Positions 8,953 through 16,734 of a stretch of DNA of 64,000 bases are shown piece by piece. Origin of the DNA: Cellulophaga sp. Hel_I_12 (GTDB lineage: Bacteria; Bacteroidota; Bacteroidia; Flavobacteriales; Flavobacteriaceae); contig NZ_JUHB01000001.1 of NCBI RefSeq assembly GCF_000799565.1, positions 2,979,501 through 3,043,500 on the forward strand, written 5' to 3'. The position numbers and the translations under genes were made by a program. The stretch's first letter is position 1; the number at the start of each line of letters is the position of its first letter. The notes below the pieces were generated by a model, which was not told the DNA's origin, searched no databases, and saw only the letters and a program-made list of their open reading frames with translations.

Positions 8953-9028
8953 AATACTTGATTATGAGAAGTAAGCATTTTGGCAGGAATATTAGTTAAT
9001 AGCAGCAACCTTCTCATTCTCAGGTATT
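8953..9028 (+). repeat. Structured element C (long hairpin) in the gene-free stretch
   Basis: Inner arms 8964-8971 (ATGAGAAG) and 9010-9017 (CTTCTCAT) pair over 8 bp. Outer arms 8953-8961 (AATACTTGA) and 9020-9028 (TCAGGTATT) pair over 9 bp with one G.U. A 2x2 internal loop separates them and the apical loop is 38 nt. The outer arm carries CTTG/CAGG in the same place as the CCTG/CAGG clamp of A and B. The words TTAATAGCAGC occur in its loop and also just before element B. Confidence 0.6.
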
Positions 9029-9077
9029 ATTTAATATGTTCAATTGCTTTAATTAAAGTATAGAACAAATAGAGTTT

Positions 9078-9243
9078 ATGAAACAATATTGTAAAAGTGG
9101 TTGTGACAAAAAAAGAAAATCAAACAGGTCTAATGAAGTGGTTTAATTACATGCTGTATATAGATATGGCATTTATTGTGTTGAGTGCTTTGCTGATGAA
9201 GCTAATCAATTTTATATATAGAAACCTAGTAATAACTAACTAA
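9078..9243 (+). pseudogene. Frameshifted copy of the small Cys-rich membrane peptide encoded at 10037-10177
   Basis: The frame from ATG 9078 reads MKQYCKSGCDKKRK and stops at 9144-9146. Moving one base forward after the A-run, the frame TGLMKWFNYMLYIDMAFIVLSA continues to the TAA at 9241-9243. Joined, these match the intact 46-residue peptide at 10037 (MKECCKSGCDKKTKK, TGLRKWLNYLLYA). One extra base in or just after the 7-A tract explains the break. It is either a decayed duplicate or a gene needing slippage at the A-tract; decay is more likely because a working copy sits 960 bp away. Confidence 0.6.
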
Positions 9244-9244
9244 A

Positions 9245-9904
9245 ATGATAGTAAATAATAACAAAGAATATATACCTGCTTTAGGCTATGATTGGCTAAC
9301 AAATTTTTATGATAAGGCTATCAAATTCACAATGCCAGAGAAAGAATTTAGAAATAAATTGATTGATTATTTAAATCCAGGTAATAACGAGCAAATTCTT
9401 GAATTCGGATTTGGTACAGGTCAGAATTTGATTTTAGCAAGTGAGAGAAATATAAATACTCATTATGTAGGTTTAGATATTGATCCAAAGGTGAAATATA
9501 TTGCTCAAGAAAAATTAACTAAAAGGCAAATTAATATCAAGCTTGATCTATATGATGGAACTGTTTTTCCATATGCAGATAATACTTTTGATAAAGTGTT
9601 CAGTTCATTGGTATTTCATCAGCTTGATAAAGAGACTAAAACTTCATGTTTAAATGAAATTAATAGAGTTCTTAAACCAAAGGGAGAATTAATAGTTGGG
9701 GATTGGGGTGAGCCAAAATCTAAATTGATGAGAATCTTATTTTATGTAGTACAAATTCTTGATGGATTTGAAACAACTTCTGATAATGTAAAAGGATTAA
9801 TGCCACATTTTATAAGTAATACAGGATTTTCTAACGTTCAAGAATTGAGTTATATCAATACAAAAATTGGGAGCTATTGTTATTATAAAGGATTAAAAAA
9901 ATAA
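9245..9904 (+). CDS. Class I SAM-dependent methyltransferase
   Basis: 219 residues with a Rossmann-type methyltransferase core. Motif I is ILEFGFGTGQNL (about 57-68). The acidic loop YVGLDIDPK (about 80-88) binds the ribose of SAM. The post-motif region VFSSLVFHQL and NRVLKPKGELIVGDWG complete a UbiE/Methyltransf_11-like domain. There is no signal peptide, so it is cytoplasmic. The substrate cannot be told; the Cys pattern of arsenite methyltransferases is absent. The gene is AT-rich even for this window, and lies between two copies of a small membrane peptide, which suggests cargo acquired by the island. The ATG starts one base after the preceding broken ORF. Confidence 0.8.
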   Translation: MIVNNNKEYIPALGYDWLTNFYDKAIKFTMPEKEFRNKLIDYLNPGNNEQILEFGFGTGQNLILASERNINTHYVGLDIDPKVKYIAQEKLTKRQINIKLDLYDGTVFPYADNTFDKVFSSLVFHQLDKETKTSCLNEINRVLKPKGELIVGDWGEPKSKLMRILFYVVQILDGFETTSDNVKGLMPHFISNTGFSNVQELSYINTKIGSYCYYKGLKK

Positions 9905-9940
9905 TCATAACAAAATCAAGCTAAATAAAAGAGAACAAAA

Positions 9941-10033
9941 GTGAAATACAAGACTTACGATTTAACATCGATTATATTTTTAGTAATGGTAACATTATTG
10001 TTTAAAGGATGTAAAAAGACAATTAATAGATAA
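9941..10033 (+). CDS. Possible 30-residue membrane or lipoprotein-like peptide (GTG start)
   Basis: An open frame from GTG at 9941 encodes a short basic start, a hydrophobic run (SIIFLVMVTLLFKGC) and a basic tail, ending with TAA 3 nt before the next small gene. The GC at the end of the hydrophobic run resembles a weak lipobox. There is no strong ribosome-binding site and it is too short to judge by composition. It is listed because the frame fits exactly between the methyltransferase and the 46-residue peptide. Confidence 0.3.
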   Translation: MKYKTYDLTSIIFLVMVTLLFKGCKKTINR

Positions 10034-10036
10034 ACA

Positions 10037-10177
10037 ATGAAAGAATGTTGTAAAAGTGGATGTGATAAAAAAACAAAAAAGACTGGATTAAGAAAGTGGT
10101 TAAATTATTTACTCTATGCAATAATTGCAATTATAGTGTTAGGAGCTTTGCTACTTCAATTATTTGATAAAAAATAA
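10037..10177 (+). CDS. Small Cys-rich single-pass membrane protein (46 aa)
   Basis: The 46-residue product begins MKECCKSGCDKKTKK, giving a CC-x3-C cluster followed by a lysine-rich stretch. One transmembrane helix follows (NYLLYAIIAIIVLGALLLQL) and the protein ends in DKK. The positive N-terminal region predicts the Cys cluster on the cytoplasmic side. A second, frameshifted copy at 9078-9243 shows the same Cys cluster, lysine block and helix, and this conservation between copies argues that it is a real protein. Its position in a copper island makes metal binding plausible, but no function is known to me. The ion-channel ATG lies 10 nt downstream. Confidence 0.65.
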   Translation: MKECCKSGCDKKTKKTGLRKWLNYLLYAIIAIIVLGALLLQLFDKK

Positions 10178-10187
10178 ATATTCAAAA

Positions 10188-10739
10188 ATGCAAAAAACAA
10201 TTGATATATCAGAGTTCAGTAGCTTCTACAAACAGCTATTTAAGAAGCTTTTATTAACGACAATTTTGGTTGTAGTTATCTCACTGAGCTATGTCTTGTT
10301 GACGTCCCTTAATGTTACTCATCCAACCCTATCATATATTATAGTGGTGTTGGCATCTATAAAAGCTTTTTTTATTGTACGTCTAACCTTCATCCAGCTC
10401 ACTAAAATAATTGGCGAAAGCCATAAACTTAGTCACGTGTTAACACTTTTTGGAGTTTTAATTCTCTTAATAGTGTTGTCATTCTCATTCGATTATCACG
10501 CCTTATATGCAACAAATGTTGATAGTTTCAAAACAACATTGACAGGAAACACATCATTAATTGGTCAATTTTTCGAGTTTTTATATTTCAGTTTAATCAC
10601 TTTTTCTTCAGTTGGCTTTGGAGATATCGTTCCAATTTCTGTTGTAGGAAAAATAATAGTAATGCTAGAAGTCCTTTTAAGCTTTTTTGTTTTGGTTTTT
10701 GGTATTGCCAATATTAATAGAATACACGTGGATAAATAA
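10188..10739 (+). CDS. Potassium-channel-like membrane protein (Ion_trans_2 pore)
   Basis: About 183 residues from ATG 10188. An upstream TTG at 10164 would overlap the previous small gene and is unlikely to be the start. Hydrophobic segments lie at about 20-45, 55-78 and 88-108. A pore loop with the selectivity-filter-like SVGFGD (in FSLITFSSVGFGDIVP) and a last helix (IIVMLEVLLSFFVLVFGIANI) follow. GFGD in place of GYGD is common in prokaryotic two-helix channels. The protein should sit in the inner membrane as a tetramer and conduct K+ or a similar cation. It lies among metal-island genes; a link to metal stress is speculative. Confidence 0.8.
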   Translation: MQKTIDISEFSSFYKQLFKKLLLTTILVVVISLSYVLLTSLNVTHPTLSYIIVVLASIKAFFIVRLTFIQLTKIIGESHKLSHVLTLFGVLILLIVLSFSFDYHALYATNVDSFKTTLTGNTSLIGQFFEFLYFSLITFSSVGFGDIVPISVVGKIIVMLEVLLSFFVLVFGIANINRIHVDK

Positions 10740-10759
10740 CCCTTATTAAAACTATAATT

Positions 10760-11242
10760 ATGAAAGTACTAAAATTAATTACACTAGTAACTGTTCTTAT
10801 TGCATCAGTCAATTTTACCAATGCACAAAATAGCAAGGATACAGCAGATAAGCAAGACGTTATCGCCGTAATGAAATCATACAAGGATGCTTTGCAAAAC
10901 TTAACTACAGAGGGAACATTTGAGTTGTTTACCGAAGATTCTAAAGTATTTGAATCTGGAGGTGTAGAAGGTTCTTATGCGCATTACATTGAAAATCATC
11001 TAGGACCAGAATTGGGTCACTTTAAAAGCTTCACTTTTTCAGATTATGAAATCGATGTTCAGGTTGATGGCATTTATGCCTTTACAACTGAAACCTATTT
11101 ATATACCATTGTATTAAAGCCCAATGATAAAGGCGAAAGTAGAACTATAGCTAAGAAAGGAGTAGCAACTTCCATTCTAAAGCAAATAGATGAAAAATGG
11201 AAAATTATTAAAACTCATTCTTCTTCAAGAAATAAAAAATAA
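10760..11242 (+). CDS. Exported NTF2-like/SnoaL-like (DUF4440-type) protein
   Basis: 160 residues with a signal peptide (LITLVTVLIASVNFTNAQ, cleavage near 22). The mature part follows the cone-shaped NTF2-like pattern: a long first helix (DVIAVMKSYKDALQNL), FTEDSKVFESGG, and later strands ending in KKGVATSILKQIDEKWKI, where the WKI strand is typical. These domains serve as ligand-binding or enzymatic pockets, and the substrate is not evident. It begins 20 nt after the channel gene and runs closely into the DUF2911 lipoprotein gene, suggesting one transcript with 11249-12722. Confidence 0.75.
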   Translation: MKVLKLITLVTVLIASVNFTNAQNSKDTADKQDVIAVMKSYKDALQNLTTEGTFELFTEDSKVFESGGVEGSYAHYIENHLGPELGHFKSFTFSDYEIDVQVDGIYAFTTETYLYTIVLKPNDKGESRTIAKKGVATSILKQIDEKWKIIKTHSSSRNKK

Positions 11243-11248
11243 AATCAT

Positions 11249-11833
11249 ATGAAACTACCAATTCTTTTTACCCTAATGTTATGTGCTCTTCTTTTTACGT
11301 CTTGTAAGCAAGATAAAAAAGAAAAAAAGAAAACTCCAGAACAATCACAAACTGAAACTACATCTAAGCCGTCAAAGAAAATATTAAGTCCACATACTTC
11401 AACTATGGCAATGATAGGTGATGCTCATATTCATATCGACTATTCATCACCTGGAGTTCGAAATAGAATAATATTTGGTGGATTGTTGGCCTACGATCAG
11501 GTGTGGCAAGCTGGCGCACATAATGCAACTTGGTTAGAAACTAATAAAGATTTAACCATTGAAGGAAAAGAGTTGAAAGCTGGCAAATACGGATTCTTTG
11601 TAATTCCTAATGAGAAAGAATGGACAATCATTTTCAATACCAATTGGGATCAACACGGTAAAGATGAATATGACGAGAAAGATGATGTATGGCAATTTAA
11701 AGTAACCCCTCAAATGTCCGAAGAAGTTCAGGAACATTTAGAATATAAGATAGTAAAGACTTCCGATACATCAGGCACAGTGAGTTTGAGTTGGGAGAAG
11801 GTCTTTGTTATATTTCCATTTGAAGTAAATTAA
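11249..11833 (+). CDS. DUF2911-domain lipoprotein
   Basis: 194 residues. The leader ends in a lipobox (LLFTSC, Cys19), followed by a lysine/threonine-rich linker and a DUF2911 domain (about 55-190). Recognisable family pieces are HIHIDYSSPGVRNR, FGGLLAYDQVWQAGAHNAT, GKYGFFVIPNEKEW and IIFNTNWDQHGKDEYD. DUF2911 proteins are abundant in Bacteroidota as cell-surface or periplasmic lipoproteins of unknown activity. It is packed between the NTF2-like gene (6 nt) and the PepSY gene (1 nt), so the three are probably co-transcribed. Confidence 0.88.
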   Translation: MKLPILFTLMLCALLFTSCKQDKKEKKKTPEQSQTETTSKPSKKILSPHTSTMAMIGDAHIHIDYSSPGVRNRIIFGGLLAYDQVWQAGAHNATWLETNKDLTIEGKELKAGKYGFFVIPNEKEWTIIFNTNWDQHGKDEYDEKDDVWQFKVTPQMSEEVQEHLEYKIVKTSDTSGTVSLSWEKVFVIFPFEVN

Positions 11834-11834
11834 A

Positions 11835-12539
11835 ATGGTAAAAAGGAAGACAGCATTAAAAATTAGAAAAGCACATCGTTATTTGGGCCTCTTTTTAGGT
11901 GTCCAATTTTTAATGTGGACTATCAGCGGGATGTATTTTAGTTGGACGGATATTGATGATATACACGGTGATCAGTTCAGGAATTTAGAGTACCAGCCTA
12001 AAGCGTTTAATAACCTAATTAGTCCATCTCAACTGGAAGTTGCCAAAGGAATCAACAGTATTGAAATGCGGGACATTAATGGTGTACCATATTACTGGAT
12101 AAACCAAGAACAACTTTATAATGCCTCAAATGGAGAATTAAGGGTAGGAATTACAGAAACTGAAGCTCTGTATGTAGCCAATCAGTTTATGGACAGCTCG
12201 TTAGAGTTTAATAATGTGGTACGGATAAATGAAGTCGATAAAAAACACGAGTATCGCGAAAAACTATTGCCGGCCTATGTGATTTCTTACGATAATGATG
12301 AAGCTATCAAATCGTATGTATCTGTTAATGACGGCAAATTCCAAACCGTAAGACACCGCAGTTGGCGTTGGTTCGACTTCTTATGGATGACACATACTAT
12401 GGACTATGAAGGAAGGGATAATTTCAATACAATCGTTTTAAGGGGATTTTCACTTTTAGGACTAATTACTGTATTAAGTGGATTTTTACTTTGGTACACG
12501 TCATCACAAACCATTAGAAAAATAAAAAAAAGAATTTGA
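11835..12539 (+). CDS. PepSY-domain, PepSY-associated transmembrane protein
   Basis: 234 residues. A membrane helix follows a basic start (RKAHRYLGLFLGVQFLMWTISGMYFSW). A periplasmic PepSY-type region comes next (about 75-160, with ITETEALYVANQFM and YVSVNDGKFQTVRHRSWRWFDFLWMTHTMDY), then a second helix near 200-222 (GFSLLGLITVLSGFLLWYTS). This is the PepSY_TM layout seen in proteins tied to iron and copper uptake or reduction. It shares an operon with the DUF2911 protein, and a small basic membrane protein follows 6 nt later. The family is firm; the substrate is unknown. Confidence 0.85.
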   Translation: MVKRKTALKIRKAHRYLGLFLGVQFLMWTISGMYFSWTDIDDIHGDQFRNLEYQPKAFNNLISPSQLEVAKGINSIEMRDINGVPYYWINQEQLYNASNGELRVGITETEALYVANQFMDSSLEFNNVVRINEVDKKHEYREKLLPAYVISYDNDEAIKSYVSVNDGKFQTVRHRSWRWFDFLWMTHTMDYEGRDNFNTIVLRGFSLLGLITVLSGFLLWYTSSQTIRKIKKRI

Positions 12540-12545
12540 AAAATA

Positions 12546-12722
12546 GTGAGTGATAATAGAAGAAATAGAAGGAAAAGTGAAAGAAATAAGCATCGGCCTA
12601 AAAGTGATATTGCAAGAAAGGATAAAATTATTGGATTACTATGTATACTAATCATTTTTATATTGGCAGCCGTTATTGCATATTATTATTCACTTTCTAA
12701 AGCAGGATTAAAACTATTTTAA
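12546..12722 (+). CDS. Small basic single-pass membrane protein (58 aa, GTG start)
   Basis: An open frame from GTG 12546 to TAA 12720-12722 encodes 58 residues. The first ~28 are very rich in Arg, Lys and Asn (NRRNRRKSERNKHRPK). One hydrophobic helix follows (IIGLLCILIIFILAAVIAYYY), then a short tail. The positive start predicts an N-in, C-out topology. The frame exactly fills the space between the PepSY gene (6 nt before) and the AraC regulator (4 nt after), which supports it being real. No family is recognised. Confidence 0.55.
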   Translation: MSDNRRNRRKSERNKHRPKSDIARKDKIIGLLCILIIFILAAVIAYYYSLSKAGLKLF

Positions 12723-12726
12723 AAAA

Positions 12727-13293
12727 ATGAGTTCTACAATCCACATAAAAAATATGGTTTGTCCAAGATGTATCTCGGCAGTATCCAACATTTTAAAAGA
12801 GCTAACTATTCCTCATAGCTCAATTAAATTAGGAGAGGTTGAATTAACAACGCCTTTAAATGAGGAAACTAAAAACATTTTTTCTAAAGCACTTCAAGAT
12901 TCAGGCTTCAGCTTAATCAACAATCGTAAAAGCCAACTTATTGAACAAATGAAAACTTTGATTGTAGATAAAATCTATCATTCAACTGTTGAACTAAATA
13001 TTAAATGGGCAGACTATTTAAGTGAAAAATTGCATCTTGATTATAAATATTTAAGTTCCCTATTCTCGTCGGTAGAAAGTATCACGTTTGAGCAGTACAT
13101 CATCAACCAAAAAATAGAACGGATTAAAGAACTTATAGTTTATGACGAATTAACCTTGAGTGAGATAGCTTTTAAACTTCATTATAGTAGTGTCGCGTAT
13201 TTAAGCAATCAGTTTAAAAAGGTTACAGGAATGACACCTACACAGTTTAAAAAATCTGTGAATAAGAACCGAAAATCTTTGGATGATATTTGA
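12727..13293 (+). CDS. AraC-family regulator with N-terminal HMA-like metal-binding domain
   Basis: 188 residues. Residues about 3-70 resemble a heavy-metal-associated domain (IHIKNMVCPRCISAVSNIL), with C12 and C15 in the usual CxxC position. Residues about 85-180 are an AraC DNA-binding domain with two helix-turn-helix units: a degenerate first (YLSSLFSSVESITFEQYI) and a clear second (LTLSEIAFKLHYSSVAYLSNQFKKVTGMTPTQFK). The fusion suggests a one-component copper sensor. The targets are probably the adjacent transporter genes and copA, whose upstream region holds inverted and direct repeats (14145-14213). The domains are visible; metal sensing is inferred. Confidence 0.88.
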   Translation: MSSTIHIKNMVCPRCISAVSNILKELTIPHSSIKLGEVELTTPLNEETKNIFSKALQDSGFSLINNRKSQLIEQMKTLIVDKIYHSTVELNIKWADYLSEKLHLDYKYLSSLFSSVESITFEQYIINQKIERIKELIVYDELTLSEIAFKLHYSSVAYLSNQFKKVTGMTPTQFKKSVNKNRKSLDDI

Positions 13294-13311
13294 ATTTTAT
13301 AAAAGAAAATA

Positions 13312-14106
13312 GTGCTAAAAACAATATTTGAAATAACCAAAATGGACTGCCCTTCGGAAGAAAATCTAATCCGAATGAAATTGGACGTAATTTCAGAAAT
13401 TAAAAATCTTGACTTTGATATCGCTAACCGAAAACTGACCGTTTTTCACCAAGGTCAAATTGAGGAAATAGAACAATCAATTTTACAACTTAATTTAGGC
13501 GGAAAATTATTGACAACAGAAGAAACAGACCAAATCGAATTCAAAGAAGAAACAAATCAAAAAAAATTACTTTGGACAGTTCTCGGAATCAACTTTGCTT
13601 TCTTTGTTATTGAAATGGTAACAGGCTTGATTTCAAAATCAATGGGACTTGTTGCGGACAGTTTGGATATGTTAGCTGACAGTTTTGTTTATGGAATTAG
13701 CTTATTCGCTATTGGCGGCACATTAATCAAAAAGAAAAGAATAGCTAAAATTGCAGGATATTTTCAAATACTACTTGCTACAATAGGATTTTTGGAAGTT
13801 TTAAGACGGTTTTTCGGAGCGGAAAAACTTCCCGACTTTTCCACAATGATTATCGTTTCGATATTTGCACTTATAGCAAACGGAATTTGTCTTTACATTT
13901 TACAAAAGTCAAAAAGTAAAGACGAGGCACATATGAAAGCAAGTATGATTTTTACCTCAAATGATGTAATTATAAATACAGGTGTAATTATTGCAGGACT
14001 TTTAGTTTACTGGTTGAATTCTAATAAGCCAGATTTGATTGTAGGAACAATAGTCTTTATTTTAGTTATTCAAGGTGCTTTTAGGATATTAAAGTTAAGT
14101 AAGTAA
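13312..14106 (+). CDS. CDF-like cation transporter with N-terminal HMA-like domain
   Basis: 264 residues from a GTG start at 13312. The first ~80 residues look like a degenerate HMA fold (FEITKMDCPSEENLIRMKLD) with only one Cys in the motif. Membrane helices follow, with the cation-diffusion-facilitator signature SMGLVADSLDMLADSFVYG (acidic residues in helix 2) and a later HMKASMIFTSNDVIINTGVI segment that mirrors CDF helix 5. These proteins exchange protons for divalent metal and export it from the cytoplasm. The exact metal is not readable. The gene follows the HMA-AraC regulator by 18 nt. Confidence 0.82.
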   Translation: MLKTIFEITKMDCPSEENLIRMKLDVISEIKNLDFDIANRKLTVFHQGQIEEIEQSILQLNLGGKLLTTEETDQIEFKEETNQKKLLWTVLGINFAFFVIEMVTGLISKSMGLVADSLDMLADSFVYGISLFAIGGTLIKKKRIAKIAGYFQILLATIGFLEVLRRFFGAEKLPDFSTMIIVSIFALIANGICLYILQKSKSKDEAHMKASMIFTSNDVIINTGVIIAGLLVYWLNSNKPDLIVGTIVFILVIQGAFRILKLSK

Positions 14107-14144
14107 TAATATATAAATGCCGATATTCTTTTAATCGGTTAATT

Positions 14145-14213
14145 CTACAAATCATTCAGCCTAAAACATAACAGATTAAAGTCCATTAATTCTGAAATTT
14201 GTAGTCTACAAGT
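14145..14213 (+). promoter_or_regulatory. Candidate operator upstream of copA: large inverted repeat plus direct repeat
   Basis: CTACAAAT (14145-14152) and TTCAG (14155-14159) pair with CTGAA (14192-14196) and ATTTGTAG (14197-14204), giving an inverted repeat with a 2-nt bulge and a ~32-nt centre. TCTACAA recurs directly at 14144 and 14205, about 60 bp apart. AraC proteins usually bind direct repeats, and the HMA-AraC gene lies 1.4 kb upstream. The symmetry is seen; the binding protein is a guess. Confidence 0.45.
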
Positions 14214-14225
14214 AAGAATAGGATT

Positions 14226-16484
14226 ATGGAGACAATTAACGTATTTGAAACTAAAGAAAAGAACCACGAACAGGGTATAAAAGAATCATTTCCTGTTACA
14301 GGAATGACCTGCGCATCGTGTGCATCAAGTGTTGAATCTGTATTAAAACACACAGCAGGAGTATTTGATGCCAGCGTAAACTTTGCCAATAGTTCTGTTC
14401 TTGTCGAATACGACAAAGAGTTGAGTCCTAATCAACTTCAAAATGCACTTCGCGAAGTGGGTTATGACATTATCATTGATGCGGAGAATCCTTCAGAAGT
14501 ACAACAAGAACTACAGCAAAAACATTATCAAGACATAAAAAACCGTACTATCTGGTCGGCCATACTTACTCTTCCCATTTTTGTATTAGGAATGTTTTTT
14601 ATGCAATGGGAACCAGGTAAGTGGATTTCTTTGGTGTTAACTTTTCCAATTCTTTTTTGGTTTGGGCGTAGCTTTTTCATCAACGCTTTCAAGCAAGCCA
14701 AACACGGTAAAGCAAATATGGATACCTTGGTAGCTTTGAGCACAGGAATCGCTTTTATCTTTAGTGTATTCAATACCTTTTTTCCAGAATTTTGGTTGAG
14801 CCGTGGTATTGAACCTCACGTTTATTATGAAGCGGCTACGGTAATTATAACTTTTATTTCCTTGGGAAAATTATTGGAGGAAAAGGCAAAATCAAATACG
14901 TCTTCAGCCATCAAAAAACTAATGGGTCTTCAGCCCAAAACCCTAAAAATAATTGAGAATGGAGAAGAAAAGGAAATCCCTATTTCATCTGTACAGGTGG
15001 GTCAGACCATTTTGGTACGTCCTGGAGAAAAGATTCCTGTAGATGGAGAAGTTTCCAAGGGAAGCTCGTATGTAGATGAAAGTATGATTACGGGAGAACC
15101 TGTTCCAGTTGAAAAAATAAAAGATGAAAAAGTATTTGCAGGCACGGTAAACCAAAAAGGGAGCTTTCAATTTACTGCCGAAAAAGTAGGTGGAGAAACC
15201 TTACTATCACAAATCATTAAAATGGTTCAGGAAGCTCAAGGAAGCAAGGCGCCGGTTCAAAAGCTGGTTGATAAGATTGCCGGAATATTTGTTCCTGTCG
15301 TATTAGTCATTTCTATCATTACATTCATTGTCTGGATGTCAGTTGGTGGCGATAACGCATTTTCACAAGCCTTGTTGACCTCTGTAGCCGTGTTGGTTAT
15401 CGCTTGTCCTTGCGCATTGGGCTTGGCAACACCTACCGCAATTATGGTGGGAATTGGTAAAGGCGCAGAAAATAATATTTTGATAAAGGATGCCGAAAGT
15501 TTAGAACTCGGTTATAAAGTGAATGCTATTATCCTTGATAAAACGGGTACAATTACCGAAGGAAAACCCTTAGTAACTGATATAATTTGGAAGGATAAAC
15601 TTGAAAATAGCAATGAATACAAGCAAATTCTTTTGGCTATAGAAGCACAATCGGAACATCCTTTGGCGGAAGCAATAGTCAACCATTTAAAAGATGAAAA
15701 GGTTGAACAAGCTGAAATTGCTTCTTTTGAAAGTATTACAGGAAAAGGCGTAAAAGCTCAAACAGAAAACGGTTCACAATACTATGTTGGAAACCATAAA
15801 TTAATGCTTGAGAAAAATATTCAAATCGACCATTCTTTAATGCAAATAGCAGAAAGTCTCGAAGAGCAGGCTAAAACGGTCATATTCTTTGGTAATGAAA
15901 AACAAGTGCTGGCGATACTCGCCATTGCAGACAAGATTAAGGAAACTTCAAAAAGGGCTATAGCAACGCTTCAAGAAAGAGGTATCGAGGTCTATATGCT
16001 CACAGGAGATAATAATAAAACCGCATCTGCTGTCGCAAAACAAGTAGGAATAACAAATTACCAAGGCGAAGTAATGCCTTCGGACAAGGCAGCTTTTGTT
16101 GAAAAATTGCAGGCGGATGGAAAGATTGTCGCAATGGTTGGCGATGGTATTAATGATTCCCAGGCTTTGGCGCAAGCCAATGTGAGTATTGCAATGGGAA
16201 AAGGTTCAGATATAGCGATGGACGTAGCAAAAATGACCTTGATAACATCAGATTTACAATCCATTCCAAAAGCGTTGGAACTATCAAAAAGAACCGTGTT
16301 GGGCATACGTCAGAATCTATTTTGGGCATTCATTTATAATCTCATCGGTATTCCAATAGCAGCAGGCGTTTTGTATCCCGTTAATGGATTTTTATTGGAC
16401 CCAATGATTGCAGGAATGGCAATGGCTTTCAGCAGCGTATCTGTAGTTCTAAATAGCTTAAGACTTAAACGAGTAAAACTTTAA
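14226..16484 (+). CDS. copA: Copper-translocating P1B-type ATPase
   Basis: 752 residues. An N-terminal HMA domain (GMTCASC at about 26-32) precedes the P1B membrane core. The actuator loop holds TGEP, the metal-binding helix is [11 protein letters not shown] (Cys394 region), and the phosphorylation motif is DKTGT (Asp438). SEHPLAEA is the HP motif of the nucleotide-binding domain, and [15 protein letters not shown] is the hinge. The CPC motif with a single HMA marks the Cu(I)-exporting IB-1 class. It pumps Cu+ from cytoplasm to periplasm, where the multicopper oxidase and RND system act. A CopZ-like chaperone gene follows 23 nt later. The long, repeat-containing leader upstream suggests its own promoter. 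Confidence 0.95.
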   Translation: METINVFETKEKNHEQGIKESFPVTGMTCASCASSVESVLKHTAGVFDASVNFANSSVLVEYDKELSPNQLQNALREVGYDIIIDAENPSEVQQELQQKHYQDIKNRTIWSAILTLPIFVLGMFFMQWEPGKWISLVLTFPILFWFGRSFFINAFKQAKHGKANMDTLVALSTGIAFIFSVFNTFFPEFWLSRGIEPHVYYEAATVIITFISLGKLLEEKAKSNTSSAIKKLMGLQPKTLKIIENGEEKEIPISSVQVGQTILVRPGEKIPVDGEVSKGSSYVDESMITGEPVPVEKIKDEKVFAGTVNQKGSFQFTAEKVGGETLLSQIIKMVQEAQGSKAPVQKLVDKIAGIFVPVVLVISIITFIVWMSVGGDNAFSQALLTSVAVLVIACPCALGLATPTAIMVGIGKGAENNILIKDAESLELGYKVNAIILDKTGTITEGKPLVTDIIWKDKLENSNEYKQILLAIEAQSEHPLAEAIVNHLKDEKVEQAEIASFESITGKGVKAQTENGSQYYVGNHKLMLEKNIQIDHSLMQIAESLEEQAKTVIFFGNEKQVLAILAIADKIKETSKRAIATLQERGIEVYMLTGDNNKTASAVAKQVGITNYQGEVMPSDKAAFVEKLQADGKIVAMVGDGINDSQALAQANVSIAMGKGSDIAMDVAKMTLITSDLQSIPKALELSKRTVLGIRQNLFWAFIYNLIGIPIAAGVLYPVNGFLLDPMIAGMAMAFSSVSVVLNSLRLKRVKL

Positions 16485-16507
16485 TATTAATTATAAATTC
16501 AAATACT

Positions 16508-16720
16508 ATGAAAACTTTAAAATTTAAAACAAATATCAATTGTGGTGGTTGTGTATCAAAAGTAACCCCATTTTTAAATAAGCAAGAAGGTGTAGAAAGT
16601 TGGGAAGTGGATACCGCTAATCCTGATAAAATCCTGACTATTGAAAGCGATGGTGCTACAGAAGAAGATGTAAAGGCTACCCTGCAAAAAGTTGGCTTTA
16701 AAGCGGAACCTGTAGATTAA
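16508..16720 (+). CDS. Heavy-metal-associated domain protein, copper chaperone-like (CopZ-type)
   Basis: The 70-residue product is a single HMA (ferredoxin-like) domain. The CxxC is in NCGGCVSKV (Cys12 and Cys15 region), near the end of the first strand. The remaining pattern (EGVESWEVDTANPDKILTIE, then EEDVKATLQKVGFKAEPV) is the usual beta-alpha-beta-beta-alpha-beta order. It is cytoplasmic and lacks a signal. Directly downstream of copA, it probably hands Cu(I) to the N-terminal HMA of that ATPase. The CGGC sequence differs from the MxCxxC of classical CopZ, so some other use is possible. Confidence 0.88.
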   Translation: MKTLKFKTNINCGGCVSKVTPFLNKQEGVESWEVDTANPDKILTIESDGATEEDVKATLQKVGFKAEPVD

Positions 16721-16734
16721 CACTCACGTTTAAT

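Noticed and set aside
8754..9028. Integron attC array or CRISPR
   Set aside because: No GTTRRRY cores, no integron integrase and no cassettes; the units are not identical repeats with spacers, so neither fits.
10164..10187. Upstream TTG extension of the ion-channel gene
   Set aside because: It overlaps the preceding small gene and adds residues without family support; ATG 10188 fits better.
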